NCBI GenBank assembly: GCA_964468755.1
Contig: CAYXWH010000012.1
Location: 1-33,043 of the forward strand
Source of the DNA: CAYXWH01 sp964468755
GTDB lineage: Bacteria; Chloroflexota; Dehalococcoidia; Dehalococcoidales; RBG-16-60-22
Direction of reading: 5' to 3'
DNA: 33,043 nt
Both the position numbers and the translations under genes were made by a program. Below the pieces are notes generated by a model. That model saw only the letters and a list, made by a program, of their open reading frames with translations, ran no database searches and had not been told where the DNA came from. This document shows, piece after piece, positions 22,515 through 29,816 of the stretch (within the stretch, counting starts at the first letter, position 1; every line of letters begins with the position of its first letter).

Positions 22515-24206
22515 CTATTTCTCCTTTTTCAGGTACTCCGGCTTCAGGTCAGGCACTTCCCTTATGTCAAGCACCGGTTCTCCGTTTACCAGCCGTTGCA
22601 TGGTAATCATATTGTCCCGTGATGGGTCTTTCTCCGTATAGTCAAGCCTGATGAACTGGCCCCTTGTCTCTTTACGCACCAGGCAGGCGGCTATATGTAA
22701 CTCAACCAGGTCCATGATATTCCGGCACTCCAGAGCCCGCATCAGGTAGTGAGGGTTCTTCGCCTTCAGCCTGTGCAGGAACTCTCTTTTCAGGGAGCGG
22801 AGCCGTCTCTGTCCTTCCATGAGTCTACCCTCGTTTTTGAACATGCCCACATAGCGCTTGCATATGTAGCGGGTGGACAGTTCCAGTTCTATCGGCTCGG
22901 TACCTTTCTCCACGCTCAGGGGCGCCAGTGCCGTCCGCTTCTGGCTCTCCACCTGGGCTTCGTCAATAACGGGTTCCCCGGCGGTGCTGACATATTTGTG
23001 TATAGTGTCGCCGACCAGCAAGCCACCAACGGTGGCACGACCACAGCCATGGCTGCCGTTGGAGCAATCACCGATGGCGTAAAGACCCTCTAGTGAAGAC
23101 CTGAAGTCTTCGTCTACATTAACGCCAGTAGGCATGATAAGGTTGAGCGGGTGGTTCTCCATCAATTCGTAGCGATGTGTCCTGGGGTTGAATCCCCTGT
23201 CCTCGGCTATCTTGAATGAAATAAGCTTTTCATCGACGAAAGCAACCTGCATCCTATTCTGGTAGTCGTCGGGAAGGTGGGACTGGCTGGCGTATATCGG
23301 GTCCTTACCTTTCATCTCTATATCGCGGTAGACCTGTGCTGTAGGATAGTGAATCTCCTCGCCGTCCCAGGTGTACCATTTACCGCGGATGCCGTCGCCG
23401 TGGTCAAAGTTCCCGTAGGAGATGGTCAGGTCGTCACGTATCCGGAAACCCCAGCCGGTAATGTCCATATTGGCCAGGTCGGCGCCAGCGCGGTAGGCAG
23501 CAGCGTAGCCGTCACCGGAGATAGAAGCCGGGCACCAGTGGTACTTCATCTGGTACTTGTAGAAGAGGGGTTCTTCGGGTTCGTAGCAGCGGGCGAACAT
23601 GGCGGTAGCGAGTACCGTTGCCTTCGCCTTGATGACGATGAATTCACCGGTGCGGGTGTTAATAACGGTGGCGCCTACCACGCGCCCGTTGTTTGTCAGC
23701 AGGTCAATTACCATTGTCCGCTCAAGCACGTTGACACCGCTGTTTCTTACCGCTTTAGCCAGATTCGGCTTGATGTCCTGCCAGTGGACCCTTAGATTCA
23801 ATTGGGGCCCCCCGTGCCAGGGCTGGGGTATGAAATAGTATTCACCATCATCCCATCTCATGGTGATGCCCATTTTCTCTGACTCTTCCAGTGCCCACCG
23901 ACTATACGCATAGTACCGGTAGATTATATTGGGGTCGGTAAAGCGTCCGTCCCCGTTGAGGTCACGCGAACGCTCCTCATCAAGTTTGACGAACTGTAAC
24001 GGCGTAATGCCGTCATTTTCGACTTCTCCATAATGGTCTATACCCATGGCGGCGTTACCACTGCGGTCGGTCTTGGATTTCTCGACCAGGATGACGTTCA
24101 AACCATGCCCGGCTGCCTTGGCGGCACAATAGCAGCCGGCAATACCACCGCCAATTATCATGACATCGGTAGAGAGAACCCTATCGGCAATCTTTTCCAG
24201 AGCCAT
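22515..24206 (-). CDS. AprA/fumarate-reductase-like FAD flavoprotein, cassette 2
   Basis: 563 residues, ATG with GGGGAGGTG upstream. It is paralogous to the copies at 17179 and 24719 along its whole length: VMIIGGGIAGCYCAAKAAGHG, EKSKTDRSGNAAMGIDHYGEV, INTRTGEFIVIKAKATVLAT, SGDGYAAAYRAGADLANMD, GLYAIGDCSNGSHGCG. It differs from them between residues 50 and 115 (EVENDGITPLQFVKLDEER) and has AMFARCYEPEEP instead of GLFARCYDPETP. Variation around the substrate-facing segments suggests a different substrate. Its own ferredoxin is truncated, so it probably shares one of the intact ferredoxins or has changed electron partner. Confidence 0.88.
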   Translation of the reverse strand: MALEKIADRVLSTDVMIIGGGIAGCYCAAKAAGHGLNVILVEKSKTDRSGNAAMGIDHYGEVENDGITPLQFVKLDEERSRDLNGDGRFTDPNIIYRYYAYSRWALEESEKMGITMRWDDGEYYFIPQPWHGGPQLNLRVHWQDIKPNLAKAVRNSGVNVLERTMVIDLLTNNGRVVGATVINTRTGEFIVIKAKATVLATAMFARCYEPEEPLFYKYQMKYHWCPASISGDGYAAAYRAGADLANMDITGWGFRIRDDLTISYGNFDHGDGIRGKWYTWDGEEIHYPTAQVYRDIEMKGKDPIYASQSHLPDDYQNRMQVAFVDEKLISFKIAEDRGFNPRTHRYELMENHPLNLIMPTGVNVDEDFRSSLEGLYAIGDCSNGSHGCGRATVGGLLVGDTIHKYVSTAGEPVIDEAQVESQKRTALAPLSVEKGTEPIELELSTRYICKRYVGMFKNEGRLMEGQRRLRSLKREFLHRLKAKNPHYLMRALECRNIMDLVELHIAACLVRKETRGQFIRLDYTEKDPSRDNMITMQRLVNGEPVLDIREVPDLKPEYLKKEK

Positions 24207-24210
24207 GTAG

Positions 24211-24468
24211 TTACACCTCCCCTTTCTTCAGGCGTTCCAATCTTCGTTCGAGTTCACTTAACTCAAGGGCCTCGTTATGCCGCTTCTCTATTTCCGCCTG
24301 TTCAAACACGGTATCACGGTACCGGATGGTTCTCTCAAACTCCGGTAGCACCTCAATTGAGGCGTCATGGTAACTGATGTCCTTCTCTTCCGCCCGCTGC
24401 TTGATGAGCTTCCAGAGGGGAAATTCAAATTTTTCTTCATAGTGCTTATCCGTGGTGGGTTCGGCCAT
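24211..24468 (-). CDS. Conserved 85-residue protein of the flavoprotein cassette, copy 2
   Basis: ATG at 24466-24468 with GGAGG 7 bases upstream; a start at 24498 lacks this. Residues 1-55 are almost the same as copy 1 (MAEP-TDK-YEEKFEFPLWK, RAEEKDISY, IRYRDT). The tail differs and is rich in Glu, Arg and Lys with a heptad-like leucine pattern (EALELSELERRLERLKK), a possible short coiled coil. Its stop lies inside the ribosome site of the flavoprotein, 4 bases from its ATG. Confidence 0.8.
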   Translation of the reverse strand: MAEPTTDKHYEEKFEFPLWKLIKQRAEEKDISYHDASIEVLPEFERTIRYRDTVFEQAEIEKRHNEALELSELERRLERLKKGEV

Positions 24469-24516
24469 TTCAGACCTCCAAAATTGGTCGTTTCTCACTT
24501 CTATAAGTAAGGGACT

Positions 24517-24717
24517 CTACCAAAATGACGCCGGGTAGGTGATGTCTATCGCCCGCTTGGGGCACTCCATCCAGCAAATGCCGCAGTGCCAGCACTCTTC
24601 TTCGTAAGCCACCACTGGCATGTCTTTATCTTCATCCCAGGCAAAAACATCAATTGGGCAGAGGTCATAGCACCTGCCACAGCCGATGCATTTTTTATAG
24701 TCTATCTTAGCTGGCAT
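24517..24717 (-). CDS. AprB-like 2x[4Fe-4S] ferredoxin, cassette 3
   Basis: 66 residues from ATG 24715-24717, directly after the flavoprotein stop; the longer in-frame start at 24738 would overlap the flavoprotein gene. CIGCGRCYDLCP and CWHCGICWMECP are both intact. It differs from the cassette 1 protein at only a few positions (for example GRCYDLCPIDVFAWDEDKD for KKCYDLCPMDVFTWDEQID). It is the likely electron carrier for the flavoprotein at 24719 and, by proximity, perhaps also for cassette 2. Confidence 0.93.
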   Translation of the reverse strand: MPAKIDYKKCIGCGRCYDLCPIDVFAWDEDKDMPVVAYEEECWHCGICWMECPKRAIDITYPASFW

Positions 24718-24718
24718 G

Positions 24719-26434
24719 TTATTTCCCTCCCCGAGCATACTCTGGCTTTAAATCTGGTGGCTCTCTCATCTCTAGAATTGGCCTTCCACTTTCAAGTCGC
24801 TGGTAAGTGAGCATATTATCCCATGTGCGGTCTTGCTGCGGAAAGTCAAGCCTGATGTGAGCGCCTCTTGTCTCCCTGCGCTGCAGACATGCCTGGATAT
24901 GCAGCTCGGTCAGGTCCATAATATTGCGGACTTCCAGGCAACGCATAAGGTAATGCGGGTTCTTTGCCATCAGTTTGGGCAGAAAGACCCTGCGCAGGGA
25001 GTCAAGTCGCCTCAGTCCTTCGCGCAGTTTACCTTCGGATTTAAACTGGCTGACGTACCGGTCACAGATGTAGCGGATGGCACTCTCCAGTTCCATCGGC
25101 TCGGTGCCATCCTTGATGTTCAGGGGTGCCAGCGCCGCTTGTTTCTGACTCTCCACCTGAGCTTTGTCAACTACTGGTTCAGCAGCACTACTGATGAAGG
25201 CAGGCAAGCTCTTGCCAGTGAAAAAGCCGGTAAAGGCAGCTTCACCGCAACTGTGCAATCCGGCGACACAATCACCCACGGCATAAAGCCCTGGCAAAGT
25301 AGCCTTCAGGTCTTCATCAGCGTAGACACCAGCCACATTCACGAAGTTATGGGGCTTATTGAGCATCAGTTCGTACCAGTGTGTCCTGGGGTTAAAGCCC
25401 CTGTTCTCGGCTATCTTGAACGAGACCATCCGCTCATCCGCGAAAGCCACTTCCATCCGCTTATGAAAGTCATCGGGCAGGTGTTCCAGGCTATGGTAAA
25501 TGGGAGTCCGTGCGTCTTGGTGCAGCTTGTTGTACCCGCTGGCTGACTGCCATGTCCCGTAAGAGACCTCTTCTCCCGTCCAGTCGAGTGGCCGAGAAGG
25601 CACTCCGTCATTGATGGGGAAATTGCCGAAAGAGATGTTCAGGTCATCACGTATGCGGAACCCCCAGCCGGTTATGTCCATGCTGGCCAACTCAGCGCCC
25701 GCCCGGTAGGCTATCGCCCAACCGTCCCCGGAGATAGTCGCCGGGCACCAGTGGTAGCGGAACTTGTACTTCCAAAAGTGTGGTGTCTCCGGGTCATAGC
25801 AGCGGGCAAAGAGTCCAGTGGCAATGACCACCGCCTTTGCCTTAATGACGATAAATTCACCGGTGCGGGTATCCACCGCGGTAGCCCCAACTACCCTGCC
25901 TTTATTGGTAAGCAGGTCCACAATCATCGTTCGCTCCAGGATATGCACGATCTTCTTTCTCATTGCTTTCGCCAGCAGCGGCTTGATATTCTGCCAGTGC
26001 ACACGAAGCCCGAGCTTAAGCGATATTCTGGGGTCCATACCTGGTCCTCGATGAGGCATCCAATAGAATTCACCATCATCCCACCTCATCGGGATGCCCA
26101 GTTTCTCGAGCTCCTCCAATGTCCAGAAGGCATTATCGTAGTAACGGAACATAATGTTCGGGTCTGCCCACCGCCCCTCACCGTTGACAACCCTCAATGA
26201 ATGCTGCCAGTGTTTTACCAGATCCAGCGGCGTTACGCCTTCACGGGGGAAGATACCGTAGTGGTCAATACCCTGTCCGGCACTGCCGCTTCTGTCCGTC
26301 TTTGCCTTCTCGGCAAGTAGTACCTTCAAGCCCTGCTCCGAAGCCTTAGCTGCCGAGGTACAGCCAGCAATACCCCCCCCAATTATCAGTACATCAGTAT
26401 CAAATACTTTATCAGCAATCTGTTCCAAGACCAT
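24719..26434 (-). CDS. AprA/fumarate-reductase-like FAD flavoprotein, cassette 3
   Basis: 571 residues. FAD motif VLIIGGGIAGCTSAAKASEQG, then EKAKTDRSGSAGQGIDHYG, VDTRTGEFIVIKAKAVVIATG, SGDGWAIAYRAGAELASMD and GLYAVGDCVAGLHSCG. It is closer to the cassette 1 enzyme in its C-terminal half (shared ALAPLNIKDGTEPMELES and LMAKNPHYLMRCLEVRNI) but has its own segment near 90-130 (FYWMPHRGPGMDPRISLKLG). Start ATG with AGGGGG upstream, 9 bases after the small gene's stop. As with the other copies, redox chemistry on an organic or inorganic anion with ferredoxin is expected, substrate unknown. Confidence 0.88.
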   Translation of the reverse strand: MVLEQIADKVFDTDVLIIGGGIAGCTSAAKASEQGLKVLLAEKAKTDRSGSAGQGIDHYGIFPREGVTPLDLVKHWQHSLRVVNGEGRWADPNIMFRYYDNAFWTLEELEKLGIPMRWDDGEFYWMPHRGPGMDPRISLKLGLRVHWQNIKPLLAKAMRKKIVHILERTMIVDLLTNKGRVVGATAVDTRTGEFIVIKAKAVVIATGLFARCYDPETPHFWKYKFRYHWCPATISGDGWAIAYRAGAELASMDITGWGFRIRDDLNISFGNFPINDGVPSRPLDWTGEEVSYGTWQSASGYNKLHQDARTPIYHSLEHLPDDFHKRMEVAFADERMVSFKIAENRGFNPRTHWYELMLNKPHNFVNVAGVYADEDLKATLPGLYAVGDCVAGLHSCGEAAFTGFFTGKSLPAFISSAAEPVVDKAQVESQKQAALAPLNIKDGTEPMELESAIRYICDRYVSQFKSEGKLREGLRRLDSLRRVFLPKLMAKNPHYLMRCLEVRNIMDLTELHIQACLQRRETRGAHIRLDFPQQDRTWDNMLTYQRLESGRPILEMREPPDLKPEYARGGK

Positions 26435-26443
26435 TTTATCCCC

Positions 26444-26686
26444 CTACGATTTAGGCTCCTTCTCCTCAGTTTCCATTAGCTTTACCATCTCTTGCGCCCG
26501 TTTCATTATGGCCGCGTCCTCAAATTCCGTATCCCGATATCGTATGGTTTTGACATATTCTGGAAGAACTTCCTCCGAAGCGGCAACATAACTGATGTCT
26601 TTTTCCTCAGCTCGCTTTTTGATTCGTTTCCACAGCTCAAACTCAAACTTTTCCTCGTAGTGCTCGTCTGATCTCATCTCTGACAC
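26444..26686 (-). CDS. Conserved 80-residue protein of the flavoprotein cassette, copy 3
   Basis: GTG start at 26684-26686 with GGGGAGG about 10 bases upstream; an internal ATG at 26677 is an alternative. It shares HYEEKFEFELWKRIKKRAEE, KDISY, ASEEVLPEY and TIRYRDTEFED with copies 1 and 2; the C-terminal 25 residues diverge and are Glu/Lys-rich. It is the first gene of the leftward array, facing the two-component system across a 744-base intergenic region. Confidence 0.78.
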   Translation of the reverse strand: MSEMRSDEHYEEKFEFELWKRIKKRAEEKDISYVAASEEVLPEYVKTIRYRDTEFEDAAIMKRAQEMVKLMETEEKEPKS

Positions 26687-27430
26687 TTCAATAGAACCTC
26701 CCCTTATTTTCCGTTATCTTAATACGCCAAGTTTATTTCATATCTGGTAATCATAGTCATCGCCCTACTTGTTTCTCTTGTTACCAAAGCTCAGGTGCGG
26801 CGAAACAATGACGCCTTACTGCCTAAGTAACGCCAAAGGACTACATAACCAAAAGTGTGTAACCTGCCCTCTTGTTCAACTTATTTACTTATCTTGAGAA
26901 ATGCTTCAGATTAAAAAACTGGATATCAAGAGCTATTTCATACACCAGAAACATATTTGGTCGCAGGCTTTTTGGGGGGATGTCTTTTTTGTCTCTATCT
27001 CCTTACCATCTTTCACTCTTCTTAATAAAACCCTTATGTAAATGTAAATAAACCAGTATCAATCAACGCTGCCTGGCAAGCGGGATGCATTTTATCTGAT
27101 TAGACCCAGGTACAACATATACGAGGGATACCCTCTTTCACCCTGCAGAGCCCGTCTATTTTTCTAAATACCGGTCTTGCCTCCCGCTCTTACTACTGCT
27201 TCATTTACTCTTTTTCTTGCTGGCACAGCCAGCATTCAACAAATATTTATAATGCCTGCATATTTATGTTCATATGGTCTTTGGTACTTTGCCCAATGTG
27301 AGGTTAGCAATGTTTCCCTTTCTATTCAACGTCAGTTTGACCCTGTACTAAAGTCCACTCGGTACAGAAGGCAGGGTACTACGGTACCGATTCACTTCTT
27401 GTTTTGATTTTTTGATGCTATAATACCCCT
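26687..27430. other. 744-base divergent intergenic region
   Basis: No gene is supported. It is AT-rich and lies between the leftward cassettes and the rightward response regulator, so it should hold both promoters. Only the rightward one is convincing (27416-27424). Four GTAC tetramers cluster at 27345-27387 (GTAC at 27345, 27362, 27376, 27384), the last two within TACTACGGTACC; they may be binding sites for the regulator but the evidence is weak. No clear leftward promoter was found. Confidence 0.5.
27416..27430 (+). promoter_or_regulatory. Extended -10 promoter giving a leaderless response-regulator mRNA
   Basis: TGCTATAAT (27416-27424) ends 6 bases before the ATG at 27431. Transcription would start at or next to the A of the ATG. 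There is no Shine-Dalgarno sequence in the bases between. The mRNA is therefore predicted to be leaderless. Confidence 0.55.
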
Positions 27431-28138
27431 ATGAATGAACTGCTCCCTGAAAATGAATTAACTCAAGGTAAACCGGATAAGATCACTGTAGTGCTGGCTG
27501 ATGATCATCCTTTACTCCGTGAAGCGCTTAGAAACATTCTGGAAAAGGAAGTGGATTTTGAGATTGTTGGCGACGCTGGTGATGGTGAGGAAGCGGTCAG
27601 GCTTGCTACAGAGTTAGTTCCCTGTGTTGTGATTATGGATATAAGTATGCCCAAAATGAGCGGTCTTGAAGCAATACGACAAATTAAAGCGAAATGTCCT
27701 GAAATAGGAATATTGGTACTGACTGTTCATGATGATAGTGAGCATATACTGGGTATACTTGAAGCTGGCGCCGCTGGATATCTAACCAAAGCTGTATTCG
27801 GTAAAGAAGTTGTCCAGGCAGTGCGCGCGGTGGCTACCGGAGAGACCGTGTTATCCTCCTCAGTTTCACAGCAGTTAATCAAACATGCTCTCCGACATAT
27901 GACAAAACCTGTATCTTTAGACAAAAGTGATAGAATTACAAGCCGGGAGCTAGAAATCCTTAGATTAGCGGCGCATGGTATGAGCAATAGAGATATCGCG
28001 GAAAGGCTATGCCTTAGCCTGCGTACGGTGAAAGGATATCTGCAGGAGATATTTTCCAAGCTAAGTGTTGCGAGCCGGACTGAAGCGGTAATCATTGCGT
28101 TGCGGAGTGGTATTCTTACTCTTGATGACTTGGATTAG
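27431..28138 (+). CDS. NarL/FixJ-family response regulator
   Basis: 235 residues. Receiver domain (about 17-135) with acidic pair Asp24-Asp25, phospho-acceptor Asp70 in VVIMDISMPKMSG, Thr98 in ILVLTVHD and Lys120 in GYLTKA. The C-terminal LuxR-type helix-turn-helix is about 168-225: TSRELEILRLAAHGMSNRDIAERLCLSLRTVKGY split as TSRELEIL, AAHGMSNRDIAE and LSLRTVKGYLQEIFSKL. It should be phosphorylated by the kinase encoded 10 bases downstream. Position suggests control of the divergent TRAP/flavoprotein array. It has a 16-residue N-terminal extension before the receiver and no ribosome site. Confidence 0.95.
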   Translation: MNELLPENELTQGKPDKITVVLADDHPLLREALRNILEKEVDFEIVGDAGDGEEAVRLATELVPCVVIMDISMPKMSGLEAIRQIKAKCPEIGILVLTVHDDSEHILGILEAGAAGYLTKAVFGKEVVQAVRAVATGETVLSSSVSQQLIKHALRHMTKPVSLDKSDRITSRELEILRLAAHGMSNRDIAERLCLSLRTVKGYLQEIFSKLSVASRTEAVIIALRSGILTLDDLD

Positions 28139-28148
28139 GTCACTTTGA

Positions 28149-29225
28149 GTGAATAAGGATACACTAAAGTTTCGATTACTTGAACTGGATAAGATGGGGC
28201 ATAATGTCCATTTTTGGGCTATTATCGCTATTACGGTGTTCATTGCCTTCATTTACTATGACTGGTATGGTAGATTTGAATGGTTTTGGCAATTCTCAAT
28301 TTTTGAGATTAGGAATAATATCATTGGCAGCCTGTTCTTTATACCCTTCCTTTATGCTTCTCTGGTTTTTTGGTGGCGTGGCTGTCTAATTGCCTGGTCA
28401 ATATCAATTCTGGCAATATTGCCTCGTATTTTATTTTTCTCATTTAACTTCGCGTCTCTAGCGACTAACATCGCCTTAGCTCTGGTGCCTTTAACAGTAG
28501 TAGTAGCTATCACCTTAGAGCTGAAATGGAGGGAGAACCAAAGACAAATATCGGTGGAAAGGGAACGGGAACGCCAGCTTCATATGGCACAAATTTTCAA
28601 AGCCCAGGAAGATGAACGGCGGCACATAGCCCAAGAACTACATGATAGCGCGCTGCAGGATTTATTGGCTGTAGCGAATCGTGTTCAAAGTATGATGTCC
28701 TGGAATGGGAGTGAAACTAACGTGGAAACGAAAAGGTATTTAGAATGGATAAGAGATGCACTCCTTGACATCTCAAAAGATGTGCGAAGAATAAGCCTTG
28801 ACTTGAGGCCAAGTGTCCTGGATGATTTAGGACTCGTGCCGGCATTGCGATGGCTCAGTGACCGTTTGAATCAGGATGGTCAAATCAATGCCGAGTTGAT
28901 AATAAATGGTACGCATAGAAAGCTAAGCGCTGAAATTGAAGTCACAATATTTCGTATAGTTCAAGAGGCTTTGAATAATGTCAGACGTCATTCAGAAGCC
29001 AGTGAGGCGGTGACCATACTTACATTCTCTCCGGAGTCTCTTAAACTAACGGTACGAGACAACGGTAAGGGATTTTTCCCGATGCAAACAGCTCACAATA
29101 TTACTATCAGGGAAAAAGTTGGACTGATTGGAATGCAGCAGAGGGTAGAATCGTTTGGTGGCAGTTTTGATATCAACTCCAGGTTTGGCGAGGGTACTTT
29201 GGTCTCCGCTGAAATACCAATCTAG
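28149..29225 (+). CDS. NarX/DegS-type membrane sensor histidine kinase
   Basis: 358 residues, GTG start. The N-terminal third has four to five hydrophobic helices (about 22-40, 56-76, 78-98, 103-125) with short loops and no large extracellular sensor domain, so sensing is probably within the membrane. A helix (127-160) leads to the HisKA_3 domain with DERRHIAQELHDSALQDLL, His165 being the phospho-acceptor. The HATPase domain has EALNNVRRHSEA (N box), DNGKGF (G1) and GLIGMQQRVESFGG (G2). It forms a two-component pair with the upstream regulator. The signal is unknown. Confidence 0.94.
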   Translation: MNKDTLKFRLLELDKMGHNVHFWAIIAITVFIAFIYYDWYGRFEWFWQFSIFEIRNNIIGSLFFIPFLYASLVFWWRGCLIAWSISILAILPRILFFSFNFASLATNIALALVPLTVVVAITLELKWRENQRQISVERERERQLHMAQIFKAQEDERRHIAQELHDSALQDLLAVANRVQSMMSWNGSETNVETKRYLEWIRDALLDISKDVRRISLDLRPSVLDDLGLVPALRWLSDRLNQDGQINAELIINGTHRKLSAEIEVTIFRIVQEALNNVRRHSEASEAVTILTFSPESLKLTVRDNGKGFFPMQTAHNITIREKVGLIGMQQRVESFGGSFDINSRFGEGTLVSAEIPI

Positions 29226-29245
29226 TTTGTGTGAAAGCAGTAGTG

Positions 29246-29395
29246 GAATGACCAGATATCAGCAAAAAAGAGAAGCTGGAATTCACCAGCTTTGCCGGAA
29301 TTATGACCCTGGCAACGGTAACTGTCAAGCCTCGTTAGAATCCATTCTAATGACCGGACGCCGGGAACCTTGCCTCTGAATGGTGTGTGGCTGCA
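29246..29395. repeat. 150-bp dispersed direct repeat, copy B
   Basis: Same orientation and length as copy A (15409-15558), about 93% identical. It retains the hairpin AAGCTGG/CCAGCTT (29273-29292, 7 bp) and the TTAGAAT-CC-ATTCTAA palindrome. It begins about 20 bases after the histidine kinase stop. With copy A it brackets the 13.7-kb TRAP/flavoprotein/two-component block. Confidence 0.9.
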
Positions 29396-29770
29396 ATCGT
29401 AGCCAGGACACGTGCCTCCCTGAACACCGGCTCGCTATCCACTATCCTGAATGAGGGGGGGTCCAGGAACGGTCCGGTAAAAATGAAATTGGCCATGTCC
29501 AGTCTCATCTGTCGCGAATTACAACACAGGAATTGAGCGCCTGCATCCACCACACGGCTTCTATGCCATAATTGCCTGTTTTGCTCAGTCGGAACCATAA
29601 ATCTCTCTGTTGCGTACTGCCATTGCAATCTTTATAATATCATTCGGCTGATACCACGTTCGCCGTAAACCGCGAAGCCTTTCTGTGCGAATGACAAGCC
29701 TATGCAGATAAAAAGTTTACGATGACAATTTACGTTTGCACAATTGAGATGATTGCGCTATATGAACCAC

Positions 29771-29779
29771 TGGTATAAT
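29771..29779 (+). promoter_or_regulatory. Extended -10 promoter of the AEC permease gene
   Basis: TGGTATAAT lies 37 bases before the ATG at 29817. The start is preceded by AGGGACGG, a serviceable ribosome site. Confidence 0.45.
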
Positions 29780-29816
29780 ATACAAAACACCCGGCATATT
29801 TCTTAGGGACGGTAAG

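Larger units (their letters stand above)
29226..29816. other. 591-base gene-free stretch with repeat copy B
   Basis: Contains repeat copy B (29246-29395). A minus-strand frame (29347-29628, 93 codons) ends within the repeat; it has no clear ribosome site or family resemblance and I do not call it a gene. The AEC permease promoter is at the right end (29771-29779). Confidence 0.55.

Noticed and set aside
16977..26686. Dissimilatory APS reductase (aprBA) assignment
   Set aside because: The flavoproteins resemble AprA in parts, but there are three diverged copies, no sat or qmo genes nearby, and I cannot confirm the APS-binding residues. Kept as AprA/fumarate-reductase-like.
29347..29628. 93-codon minus-strand ORF ending in repeat copy B
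   Set aside because: No ribosome site, no family resemblance, and the corresponding frame in copy A is not preserved upstream of the repeat.
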